A stretch of DNA of 64,000 nt from Spirochaetia bacterium. Its GTDB lineage: Bacteria > Spirochaetota > Spirochaetia > Treponematales > Treponemataceae. Both the position numbers and the translations under genes were made by a program. The stretch is from NCBI GenBank assembly GCA_900767955.1, contig CAAGBC010000018.1, positions 1-64,000 on the forward strand, written 5' to 3'. Of this stretch, positions 27,020 to 35,473 are shown one piece after another; position 1 is the stretch's first letter; every line of letters starts with the position of its first letter. The notes below the pieces were generated by a model that saw nothing but the letters and a program-made list of their open reading frames with translations, was not told the origin of the DNA and ran no database searches.

Positions 27020-27049
27020 TAAATAACTCCCACAAATAAAATATAACTA

Positions 27050-28537
27050 TTATTCCTTATAAAACTCTTGTAATGAAGGAATTTCATCACATAGCAAATC
27101 TATTAAGTATTGATTATTTCTGTATAATTCTTGAGTTTTTTCATTTTCTGTTGAAAGGAAACATATTGGTTTTAATTTACTTAATAATTCTTCAATTTTA
27201 GAAGATTCAAAATCAAGATTTTTTAGTTTTAATATTTTTGAGAATTCAGTTTTTTTAGGTTCTTCTTCTTTAAGCCATAATGGTTCTGTTTCTCGTTCGC
27301 CTTTGCGTTTACCAATGAATTTAATATCAATATCTTTATAAGGTTCTAGGCCACTAAATTTTATTATTTGTTCAGCAAGCTCTTTGATTTTTATACATTC
27401 ACCCATATCAAGAAGATATGATTCTCCGTTTGAACCAACGCCTCCTGCTTGTAATACAAGGGAACAAGCTTCTGGAATTGTCATAAAATATCGTTCCATT
27501 TGTGGTGTAGTAACTGTAATTGGACCGCCGTTTTTAATTTGTTCCATAAATAAAGGAAGAATAGAACCTCTTGAGCCTAAAACATTGCCAAAGCGAACAA
27601 ACATAAATTTTTGATTATCAGTTACATGTTTAGCAGCTTCAAGAAGTAATTTTTCACAAAGCATTTTGGAAGCACCGTAAACAGAAACTGGAGATACGGC
27701 TTTATCTGTAGAAATAAGAACAAATCGTTGTACATTATGTTTTAAACAAGCATCTAGTAAATTTTTTGTTCCAAATACATTGTTTGTAATAGCGGCAACT
27801 GGATTTTCTTCCATAAGAGGAACATGTTTATATGCTGCACAATGGAATACTACATCACATCTTGTGCGTTTGATAATGTAATCAACATAATCTTTGTCTA
27901 CCATATCCCCAATGATAGGAACTATAGTTGCTTTTTCACCAACGCCTTCTTGTTGCAAAAGTTTTAATTCTCTGTCGATTTGGTAAATAGAATTTTCTCC
28001 GTGACCAAATAGATATAATCGTTCTGCACCACCAGATAGTAATTGTCGTGAAAGTTCTGAACCAATAGAACCGCCTGCACCTGTAATTAAAACTCTTTTT
28101 CCACGCAAATAAGAAAGACTTTCTTTTAAGGAAATTGTTACTTGTGTTCTTCCTAAAATATCAAGAGGATCAATTTCTCTGATTTGCACTAAGTGTGCAT
28201 CTCCATTTACAACTTGTGAAATTCCAGGAAGAATCTTTATGTGGGAAAATCCTATATTTTTTAATGTTTCGTATATTTTTTTTATTCGTTCTGTTGGGGC
28301 ACTTGGAATTGCGATTATAGCTTCATCTTGTTCTGAGCATCGTAATGCTGATGCAACATTTTCAATTGGCCCAATAACAGGAATGTCATCGATTTTTGTT
28401 CCGATAAGATTTTTATCATCATCAAGGAAGGCAGATACTGTTCCAAATATTTTTTTTCTTTTTATATCATCAGCAATTGTTTGTCCTGCAAATCCTGCAC
28501 CAATAATATATAAGTGTTTTTTATTGTTAGTCATCAT
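27050..28537 (-). CDS. Nucleoside-diphosphate sugar dehydratase/epimerase, PglF/CapD type without membrane region
   Basis: A 495-residue enzyme of the PglF/FlaA1/CapD group, which converts UDP-GlcNAc to 4-keto-6-deoxy or epimerised sugars. Residues about 8-130 form a first Rossmann domain (YIIGAGFAGQTIADDI, FLDDD), and a second begins at about 148 with LITGAGGSIGSELSRQL, followed by DMVDKDYVD, FHCAAYKHVPLMEENP and SVYGASKMLCEKL. Membrane helices usual at the N terminus of this group are missing, so it should be soluble. In T. pallidum I recall similar cap5D- and spsC-like genes near an oxidoreductase gene, which would match this cluster. Confidence 0.88.
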   Translation of the reverse strand: MMTNNKKHLYIIGAGFAGQTIADDIKRKKIFGTVSAFLDDDKNLIGTKIDDIPVIGPIENVASALRCSEQDEAIIAIPSAPTERIKKIYETLKNIGFSHIKILPGISQVVNGDAHLVQIREIDPLDILGRTQVTISLKESLSYLRGKRVLITGAGGSIGSELSRQLLSGGAERLYLFGHGENSIYQIDRELKLLQQEGVGEKATIVPIIGDMVDKDYVDYIIKRTRCDVVFHCAAYKHVPLMEENPVAAITNNVFGTKNLLDACLKHNVQRFVLISTDKAVSPVSVYGASKMLCEKLLLEAAKHVTDNQKFMFVRFGNVLGSRGSILPLFMEQIKNGGPITVTTPQMERYFMTIPEACSLVLQAGGVGSNGESYLLDMGECIKIKELAEQIIKFSGLEPYKDIDIKFIGKRKGERETEPLWLKEEEPKKTEFSKILKLKNLDFESSKIEELLSKLKPICFLSTENEKTQELYRNNQYLIDLLCDEIPSLQEFYKE

Positions 28538-28738
28538 TTTCTTGCCTTTTGATAATACATAATTTTCTTATAGAATAAAGAATTATGATTAATAATTACT
28601 ATTTTAAGATATAATAAACTATAACATAGCACTTGTTTTTCTTCAATCTTAAAAAAATCTACTAAACACCGTGCTAATAAAATCCGAATATTAAAGTGTA
28701 TAACTGTTATTTGCCTTGCAAATTTTTTGGGGGATTTT

Positions 28739-29248
28739 GTGAAAAAAATAGTTTCTGTTTTTTTTATTGCAGTATTATTTTGTTCAGCTATGTTTGGAAA
28801 ATCTATTTCTTTTCAAGTTGTGCAACATAATAAATCTTTGACAGATGTTTGTCCTACAGTACATGTGTTAGAAGATGAATTATTGAATTTCTTTTTTGAT
28901 GTTGGCTATATTGTAAGTAATGAACCATCTGTTGCTACAAGTAATGCTAGTAAAGATTCACAATTGTGGAAATCAGGTTTTAATGCAAGTGTAGACGGTT
29001 CATGTGATAATTTTATTCAAATTATCTTAGATTTTAATGATACTGATTCAGCAAGTGAAAATATTCAACTTGGATATATAAATAAAATTTCTTGGAAGGT
29101 TGCTTCAACATCAACTGGAAAAATTATTTCAGAAGCTTCAGAAAAGATTTCAAAGCCTATGGGTGCGGATTCTGAAGATAATGTTCGTGTTTTTGCAATT
29201 GAATTAGCAGCTAAATTATTAAAAATCTTAAAAACAGTAAAAGGGTAA
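28739..29248 (+). CDS. Exported protein of unknown function
   Basis: A 169-residue protein with an N-terminal signal peptide (KKIVSVFFIAVLFCSAMFG, cleavage probably after the Gly or Lys near residue 20). The mature part has an SxS-rich beta pattern (HVLEDELLNFFFDVGYIVSN, IILDFNDTDS). I start it at GTG 28739 because GGGGGA lies just upstream, not at TTG 28727. It lies 11 nt before the SPOR-domain gene and is probably its operon partner in the periplasm. No known family was recognised. Confidence 0.72.
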   Translation: MKKIVSVFFIAVLFCSAMFGKSISFQVVQHNKSLTDVCPTVHVLEDELLNFFFDVGYIVSNEPSVATSNASKDSQLWKSGFNASVDGSCDNFIQIILDFNDTDSASENIQLGYINKISWKVASTSTGKIISEASEKISKPMGADSEDNVRVFAIELAAKLLKILKTVKG

Positions 29249-29259
29249 GGGGAAAAATT

Positions 29260-31428
29260 ATGAAAAAGAAGATTGGTTTATTTTTTTCAGTGATTTTTGG
29301 GTGTTTTATTTTAACTTCTTTTAGTCCATCACTAGATGGTCGTGCAATTGTTGCAAATGAAGGTGAAATGCCACAAGGTGTTTTTGCTAAAACAGTAGGA
29401 TATTTGCCAGGTGATAGCATTGGTGTTACAAACCTAACAAATAAAACTACAATTGATGTTTTAGTTATTGGTGCATTAGATCCATCAGAAGGCGTTGCAA
29501 TTCTTCTTTCCCCAGAAGCTGCAAAATTACTTAATATTGAAAAAGATTCTAATCATATCGTAAAAATTACAAAGCGTTCGGGGCAACTTGATCAAGCTGT
29601 TTCTGGAACTGCTGTAATTGGTTCTGTTCCTGAATCTGAAACTACAGCAAAAACTGAAGAAGTTGCAAAAGAAGAACCAAAGGTTGAAGAAGTAGCACCT
29701 GTTGTTCCTGAAGTAACAAAAGAACCAGAAGTTACTGAACCAGAAAAGACTCCAGAAACTGAAGTCGCAACAGAACCAGAAGTTACTACAGAACCAGAAG
29801 TTGTTGCGGAAGAAAAACCTGTGGAAGTGCAGCCTGAAGCAACAGAAGAAATTCCTGCGGAAAAAGAACCTGAAGTTGTAGAAGAAATTCCTGCTACTGA
29901 AGAAGAACCTGCTGTTGAAGAAACTGTAGCTGAAATTGAAACTACGGAACCAGAGGTTGAAGAACCTATTATTTTGGAACCAGAAGTAAAAGAAGTAGAA
30001 GTTATTGAACCAACAGAAGTTGTTGAAGAAGTAGAACCAAAAGAAGAAGCTCTTCCTGAAGAAATTGTTGAAGCAGATGCTATTCCTGAGGAAGAAACTG
30101 TATATGAAGAACAAATTGTTTCAGACGAAATTGCAGAAGAACCTGCTGTGGAAGTAATTACTCCAGCAGAGCCAGAAGTTAAAACTCAAGAAGTTGTTCC
30201 TGCTGAAACTGTTGAAGAAGTTATTCCTGAAGAAATTGCTTCTGAAAAAGTAGTAGAAGATGCAGAGTTAAATTCTGAAGATACAATAAAAGAAGAAAAA
30301 ATCGAAGCTGATATTCTTACAGAAGAAGGCGCAACTACAGAAAAAACAGAAACTGAACCAAAAGCTGATGTTGCAGAAACAGAAGTTACAGAAGAAATTG
30401 TTACAGAAACAACTGAAACAGAAGAACCTGTAGAAGAAGAAATTCCTTCTGAAATAATTTTATCTGAAAATGTTTCAGCAACAGAAGAACCAGCAGAAGA
30501 AGTTCCTGTTGAAAATAAAGTTGATGAAACTCTTGTTGAAGCTGATGAACTTCAAAATGAAGAAACACCAGAAAATAATGTTGAAGAAGTAGAAGCTGTT
30601 GAAACAATAGTTCCTGCTGAACCAATTGAAACAGAACCTCAAGAGTCTGAAACTGTAACAGAAAATGTTGAATCAGAAAAAGTTGATTCAGATAATCTTG
30701 AAGAATTACCAGCAGAAGAAACAGAAGTTCTTCCAGAAGATGAAGTTGCTCCAGAACCATTCGTTGAAGACGAATTACCTGCAGAAGAAGTTCCAGTTGA
30801 AGAAGAAACTGAAACAGAAGATGTAGTTGCAAAAGAAGAATTTGTTGAAGAAACTCCTGTGGAAAATGTTTCAAGTATTGATTCTCCTGTTGTAACAGAA
30901 GAACCAGAAGTTGAAAGTGGATTGTTAACTGAAGCTGAAACAGAAAGCGATTCAGAAGCATATGAACCAATAATTCTTGTTCCTGCTGAACCAAATCCTC
31001 CTGTTGTGGAAGAAGAAACTGCAGAAAAAACAGAAGTTGCTCCAGAAACAACTGAGTCAACTGAACCAGTAGAAACTAAAGATGAAGTTGCAGAAGAAAC
31101 TGTTCCAACTCCAACTATTGAAAAATCTACAAATGTTGTAACAGAAAAAGCTGATGAATATGATTTTGAAAAATATACAGTTCCTTCTATAAAACAGCTT
31201 AAGAGCAAGAGCTATTATGTTCAGATTGCAGTTTTAAGTGATAAAGCTAATATCAAAGTAATTTTGGATAAATATAGTTCAAAATATCCAATAACACTTG
31301 TTCCTATGGCATCTGGAAAAGCAACACAAGTTCTTGTAGGACCTTTAAGTGTTGATGAATACGGAACTGTTTTGAATCGTTTCAAAGCTTATGGTTATAA
31401 AGATGCTTTCTTAAGAAAGATTAGATAA
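29260..31428 (+). CDS. SPOR-domain protein with long acidic Glu/Pro/Val/Thr region
   Basis: A 722-residue exported protein in three parts. Residues 1-22 are a hydrophobic export signal. Residues about 28-125 form a folded domain (GYLPGDSIGVTNLTNKTTIDV) that I tentatively see as RlpA/double-psi-barrel-like. Residues 126-635 are an extremely Glu-rich, low-complexity tract of imperfect repeats such as EVTEEPE and PAEEVPVEE. Residues about 650-722 are a SPOR domain (SYYVQIAVLS, VLVGPLS, YKDAFLRKI) that binds denuded glycan strands of peptidoglycan at division sites. The tract could span the periplasm. A GGGG site precedes ATG and a terminator follows. Confidence 0.82.
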   Translation: MKKKIGLFFSVIFGCFILTSFSPSLDGRAIVANEGEMPQGVFAKTVGYLPGDSIGVTNLTNKTTIDVLVIGALDPSEGVAILLSPEAAKLLNIEKDSNHIVKITKRSGQLDQAVSGTAVIGSVPESETTAKTEEVAKEEPKVEEVAPVVPEVTKEPEVTEPEKTPETEVATEPEVTTEPEVVAEEKPVEVQPEATEEIPAEKEPEVVEEIPATEEEPAVEETVAEIETTEPEVEEPIILEPEVKEVEVIEPTEVVEEVEPKEEALPEEIVEADAIPEEETVYEEQIVSDEIAEEPAVEVITPAEPEVKTQEVVPAETVEEVIPEEIASEKVVEDAELNSEDTIKEEKIEADILTEEGATTEKTETEPKADVAETEVTEEIVTETTETEEPVEEEIPSEIILSENVSATEEPAEEVPVENKVDETLVEADELQNEETPENNVEEVEAVETIVPAEPIETEPQESETVTENVESEKVDSDNLEELPAEETEVLPEDEVAPEPFVEDELPAEEVPVEEETETEDVVAKEEFVEETPVENVSSIDSPVVTEEPEVESGLLTEAETESDSEAYEPIILVPAEPNPPVVEEETAEKTEVAPETTESTEPVETKDEVAEETVPTPTIEKSTNVVTEKADEYDFEKYTVPSIKQLKSKSYYVQIAVLSDKANIKVILDKYSSKYPITLVPMASGKATQVLVGPLSVDEYGTVLNRFKAYGYKDAFLRKIR

Positions 31429-31445
31429 AAATAATTGATTTTAAT

Positions 31446-31485
31446 GGACTGTTCCAAGGATTTTCTTGAGCAGTCCTTTTTTTTT
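31446..31485 (+). terminator. Terminator after the SPOR-domain gene
   Basis: GGACTG (31446-31451) pairs with CAGTCC (31471-31476), with an inner CAAG/CTTG stem, and a long T run follows. Confidence 0.88.
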
Positions 31486-31496
31486 ATAAAAGTATT

Positions 31497-31505
31497 TGAT
31501 ATAAT
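31497..31505 (+). promoter_or_regulatory. Extended -10 promoter of dut, leaderless placement
   Basis: TGATATAAT is a perfect extended -10 (TG-n-TATAAT) that ends six bases before the dut ATG at 31512, with no Shine-Dalgarno sequence in between. Confidence 0.6.
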
Positions 31506-31511
31506 AACCTT

Positions 31512-31958
31512 ATGAACAAAGTAAATATTAAATTTGTAGCTCAAGAAGGAGCTATTATTCCTGAATATAAAACATCTGGTGCCGCTGGTGCTGATGTTTG
31601 CGCTTTTTTATCTGAACCTGTAGTAATTAAAAGTGGTGAAGTTGCTATGATTCCTACAGGGCTTTCTTTTGCAATTCCAGAAGGATATGAAATTCAAGTT
31701 AGACCTCGTTCTGGGCTTGCTGCAAAAAATGGTGTTACAGTTTTAAATACTCCGGGGACAATTGATAGTGATTATCGTGGAGAAGTTAAAGTAATTCTTA
31801 TTAATCACGGAAAAGATGCTTTTACTGTTAATAATGGTGACAGAATTGCACAATTAATCGTTGCTCCTGTTACTCAAGGCGTTTTTGAAAAAACAGATGA
31901 ACTTGATTCTACTGAGCGTGGAGAAGGTGGATTTGGTTCTACTGGAGTAAATGCGTGA
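31512..31958 (+). CDS. dut: Deoxyuridine 5'-triphosphate nucleotidohydrolase
   Basis: dUTPase hydrolyses dUTP to dUMP, keeping uracil out of DNA and feeding dTMP synthesis. The 148-residue trimeric-type enzyme shows all five motifs: AAGADVCA (1), RPRSGLAAKNG (2), VLNTPGTIDSDYRGEVK (3, catalytic Asp), GDRIAQLIV (4) and RGEGGFGSTG (5, the C-terminal arm). Length is normal. It overlaps lptF by 4 nt (GTGA) and probably begins a dut-lptF-lptG-tgt operon with a leaderless mRNA. Confidence 0.97.
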   Translation: MNKVNIKFVAQEGAIIPEYKTSGAAGADVCAFLSEPVVIKSGEVAMIPTGLSFAIPEGYEIQVRPRSGLAAKNGVTVLNTPGTIDSDYRGEVKVILINHGKDAFTVNNGDRIAQLIVAPVTQGVFEKTDELDSTERGEGGFGSTGVNA

Positions 31959-33223
31959 ATTTTGAAAAAATCATAGATTTTCTTAAGGATAAAATTTCCA
32001 CATTTTTAGAAATTTGTAAAAGATTATTTTCTCTTTTTATGGTAAAGGTTTTTAATCCCTTAAGAACAAAAATTGATTATTTTCAGTGCAAATATCTTCA
32101 TAAAGGGCAATTAAAAAAGTTTGTCATAATCAGGTACATCGTAAAAGAATTGACTTTGTATTTTTTAGTTTGTTTTTTATTTTTCTTTATGATTTTCTTT
32201 GTAAATCAAATTTTGCTATTAGCAGAACAAATTTTAAAGCAGCGTGTTCCTTTTGCAGATGTTGCTCGTTTAATGCTTTATTGTTTACCAGGTGTAATTT
32301 CTCAGTCAGCGCCTTTTGCTACTTTAGTTGGCTTTTTAATGTGTCTTGGACGATTAATGTCTGATAATGAAATTCTTATTTTTAGAGCATCTGGACAAAG
32401 TTATAAATTAGTATTGATTCCTGTTTTAGTTTTGGGAATGGTCATTTCTATTGTTTCATTTTTTGTAAATGATTATTTGCTTCCTGTTGGAAATATGAAA
32501 TTTTCAAAATTGAAAAGGGAAATTGCTGTTGCAAATCCAACAATCGAAATTGAATCAAATTCCATAAAGCGATTAAAAAATTCTACAATTATTATTGGCG
32601 ATGTTAACGATAAAGAAGTTTCTGATATAGTATTTTTTGATAAAGGTTCTGATGGAAATCAACGAATTGTAGTTGCTGGAAAATCAGAAATTCAAAATGC
32701 ACAAAAAGAAGGTGTAATTATGCATATGAATATGAATGATGCTGTTGTTACACTTTTGGATAGAAAAAATAAAAAGAATTTTGATGTACTTGATTCAAAA
32801 ACAGCAACACTGAATGTGTTTGATTCAGCAGTTTTTACAAATACAACTTCTGTTTCTCCAAGAGAAATGACTTCCTATGACTTAGGAAAACGCATTAAAA
32901 ATCTTGAAAAAAGTAAAAATGCAAGTAAGCGTCAGTTGAATAATTACAAAATGGAATACAATAAAAAATTTGCAATGCCATTTGGTTCTATATTTTTTGC
33001 AATGCTTGCGTTACCATTGGCATTTTTGTTTGGTAAACACAACGGGCAGACAATTGGTTTGATAATTGGTTTGTTCATTTGTTTGTTATATTGGGCAATG
33101 ATGATTATGGGACAGATTTTTGCAGCAAGAACAGGGTGGAGTGGTTTTTGGACGATGTGGGCTCCTAATTTATTAATTGGAGGATTAGGAATTATATTCT
33201 ATATAGTTTTGAAAAAACGATGA
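31955..33223 (+). CDS. lptF: LptF/LptG family permease (first of pair)
   Basis: A 422-residue YjgP/YjgQ-family membrane protein. In Gram-negative bacteria LptF and LptG form the inner-membrane pair of the LptB2FG transporter that extracts LPS. Membrane segments lie near residues 70-92, 108-128, 148-170 and, after a beta-jellyroll periplasmic region, 340-420 (three segments). There is an extra 50-residue positively charged N-terminal stretch before the first segment. Start is GTG overlapping the dut stop. Its cargo in a treponeme, which does not make classical LPS, is unclear. The F/G assignment follows gene order and is provisional. Confidence 0.82.
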   Translation: MNFEKIIDFLKDKISTFLEICKRLFSLFMVKVFNPLRTKIDYFQCKYLHKGQLKKFVIIRYIVKELTLYFLVCFLFFFMIFFVNQILLLAEQILKQRVPFADVARLMLYCLPGVISQSAPFATLVGFLMCLGRLMSDNEILIFRASGQSYKLVLIPVLVLGMVISIVSFFVNDYLLPVGNMKFSKLKREIAVANPTIEIESNSIKRLKNSTIIIGDVNDKEVSDIVFFDKGSDGNQRIVVAGKSEIQNAQKEGVIMHMNMNDAVVTLLDRKNKKNFDVLDSKTATLNVFDSAVFTNTTSVSPREMTSYDLGKRIKNLEKSKNASKRQLNNYKMEYNKKFAMPFGSIFFAMLALPLAFLFGKHNGQTIGLIIGLFICLLYWAMMIMGQIFAARTGWSGFWTMWAPNLLIGGLGIIFYIVLKKR

Positions 33224-34296
33224 AACTTGTATCTTATTTATATAAAAGATTTTTTCCTGTTTTTATTGGGGCAATTGGATTTTTTTCTCTTGTTTTAGTT
33301 TTAGTTGATTTGTTTATGAATTTATGGAAATTCATTCAAAACGAATCTCCAATTTTGGAAGTAGTTTATTTATTATTATTGTATGTTCCAAAAACAATGT
33401 GGTATGCAATTCCTTTAGGAATTTTGTTTGCTAGTTCTTATACATTGAGTAATCTGTATGCCACAAATGAATTAACTGCAATTTTTGCATCTGGCGTTTC
33501 ATTATTTAAATTTACATTGCCACTGTTGATTTTTTCATTTTTAATGAGTTTTGGTTTGTTCATTTTTGAAGATTATATTGTTGTTCCCACTTACGAAAAA
33601 AAATTGGAACTTCAAGCAAAATTACTTAAAGAAGAAAAATCATTAAATAATGATAGTATTGTTGTTATTTCTGATGGTGGAAAAATTATTTACAAAGCTG
33701 ATTCTTATGAAGCATCTCAACATCGTTTATATGAAGTAATTTTTGTATTTAGAACAGAAGATAAAAAATTAGATTCCATAATTCAAGCTGATTCTGCTTA
33801 TTGGAATACTGTGGCGCAGCATTGGAGTGTTTCCACAGGAATTCAATACACATACAAAGATGGTGAATATACAACAAGTGTTCCTAAGTTAGAATATTTG
33901 TCACTTTTGACAGAACCTTATGAAACATTTCAAAATAATACAGTTGATGTTGAAGGCGTAAATGCCGCAAATGCAAAAATTTATATTAATCACTTAAAAA
34001 GAGCTGGTTTGCCTTATAGTGAAGAACTTTCTGTTTATTATAAAAAATTTGCATTTCCATTTATTGTTTTTATTGTTGTTTTTCTTTCTATTGGATTGTC
34101 TGGTCGTTCCAGAAAAAATGTTTTGCTTTTGAGTTTAACAGCTTCAATTTCGGCAGCAGTTTTGTTTTATGTAACACAAATGCTTACGATGTTGCTTGCT
34201 AAATTTGGTTATATATCACCATTCGCAGGAGCTTGGTTTCCTGTAATTCTATTTATATTTATTAGTATTGCTTTGTTGCGTACTGCAAGGACTTAA
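33220..34296 (+). CDS. lptG: LptF/LptG family permease (second of pair)
   Basis: A 358-residue partner of the preceding gene with the same plan: membrane segments near residues 10-32, 48-70, 95-118, a periplasmic jellyroll of about 140 residues (ISDGGKIIYKADSYE, YWNTVAQHW), then three segments from about residue 270 to the end. The start overlaps the lptF stop (ATGA), so the pair is translationally coupled. No lptB or lptA is adjacent; they would be elsewhere in the genome. It ends one base before the tgt start codon. Confidence 0.82.
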   Translation: MKLVSYLYKRFFPVFIGAIGFFSLVLVLVDLFMNLWKFIQNESPILEVVYLLLLYVPKTMWYAIPLGILFASSYTLSNLYATNELTAIFASGVSLFKFTLPLLIFSFLMSFGLFIFEDYIVVPTYEKKLELQAKLLKEEKSLNNDSIVVISDGGKIIYKADSYEASQHRLYEVIFVFRTEDKKLDSIIQADSAYWNTVAQHWSVSTGIQYTYKDGEYTTSVPKLEYLSLLTEPYETFQNNTVDVEGVNAANAKIYINHLKRAGLPYSEELSVYYKKFAFPFIVFIVVFLSIGLSGRSRKNVLLLSLTASISAAVLFYVTQMLTMLLAKFGYISPFAGAWFPVILFIFISIALLRTART

Positions 34297-34297
34297 T

Positions 34298-35431
34298 ATG
34301 TCAATTTTTTCTATTACACATAAGAGTACAGATGGAAAATCCAGAAATGGAATTTTACAATTGCCTCATGGAACAGTTCAAACTCCTGTTTTTATGCCTG
34401 TTGGAACTTGTGCTACTGTAAAAGCAATGTCTATTGATGAATTAAATGAAATTGGTTTTGAAATTATTCTTTCAAATACATATCATTTGTTTTTGCGCCC
34501 AGGACCAGATTTGATTCAGCAAGCTGGTGGTTTACATGGTTTTTCAAAATGGAATAAAAACTTTTTAACAGACTCTGGTGGGTTTCAAGTTTTTTCACTT
34601 TCAAAATTGCGCAAAATAAATCCTGATGGAGTTCAGTTCCAAAGTCATGTGGATGGAAGTCGTCATTTTTTTACTCCAGAAAATGTTGTTCAAACACAAG
34701 TAAAATACAATTCTGATATTCAAATGCAACTTGATGTTTGTTCTGCATGGGGCGTTGATAAAAAAGAAGCAGAAGAAGCATTAAAAATTACTTCAGATTG
34801 GGCTGTTCGTGCAAAAAATGAATGGCTTAGTCAAAAAGATAAAGGTTATGAAGGAATTTTATTTCCTATTGTGCAAGGCAACTTTTTTAAAGATTTGCGT
34901 AAGCAGAGTGCAGAATTTGTAACAGATTTAGATTTGCCAGGAATTGCAATTGGTGGACTTTCTGTTGGTGAGCCTGCCGACCAGTTTATTGAATTTTTAC
35001 AATCAACAATGGAACATCTTCCAGAAGATAAACCAAAATATGTTATGGGCATTGGAACTCCTGAATATATTTTGGAAGCTGTTGCTAGTGGTGTTGATAT
35101 GTTTGACTGTGTTCTTCCTACAAGAAATGCAAGAAACGGTGGTTATTTTACACACGATGGAATGCTTTCTATTAAACAAGAACGCTTTAAATATGATTTT
35201 GGGCCACTTGATAAAGAATGTAATTGTAAAGTTTGTAAAACATATTCCCGTAGTTATTTGCGACATTTGTTTAAGGAACAAGAAATCTTAAGTTCAATGC
35301 TTGCGTCTTATCACAATTTGTATTTCTTGCATAACTTAATAAAAGAAATTCGTGTTGCAATTTCCGAAAATAGATTTGAAGAATATAAACGAAATTTCTT
35401 AAATAGATATAAAGCTGGAAACATTCAGTAA
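34298..35431 (+). CDS. tgt: tRNA-guanine transglycosylase
   Basis: Tgt exchanges guanine 34 for preQ1 in tRNAs with GUN anticodons, the step before QueA. The 377-residue TIM-barrel enzyme has TPVFMPVGTCATVKAM, ILSNTYHLFLRPG, FLTDSGGFQVFSLS with the catalytic-pocket Asp, MQLDVCSAWG, GIAIGGLSVGEP, DMFDCVLPTRNARNG with the nucleophile Asp, and the zinc site CNCKVC...Y. The start at 34298 follows AAGGA; the longer frame from 34268 overlaps lptG. Length is normal. Confidence 0.97.
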   Translation: MSIFSITHKSTDGKSRNGILQLPHGTVQTPVFMPVGTCATVKAMSIDELNEIGFEIILSNTYHLFLRPGPDLIQQAGGLHGFSKWNKNFLTDSGGFQVFSLSKLRKINPDGVQFQSHVDGSRHFFTPENVVQTQVKYNSDIQMQLDVCSAWGVDKKEAEEALKITSDWAVRAKNEWLSQKDKGYEGILFPIVQGNFFKDLRKQSAEFVTDLDLPGIAIGGLSVGEPADQFIEFLQSTMEHLPEDKPKYVMGIGTPEYILEAVASGVDMFDCVLPTRNARNGGYFTHDGMLSIKQERFKYDFGPLDKECNCKVCKTYSRSYLRHLFKEQEILSSMLASYHNLYFLHNLIKEIRVAISENRFEEYKRNFLNRYKAGNIQ

Positions 35432-35473
35432 AGTAATATGTAACTTTTTTTGTATAAAAGGAATTTTAGTTTT

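Noticed and set aside
29527..31208. Long antisense reading frames (about 190-220 codons) opposite the SPOR gene
   Set aside because: They result from repetitive GAA/GTT/CCA codons; they show low-complexity Phe/Leu/Gln/Ser proteins and no ribosome-binding sites.
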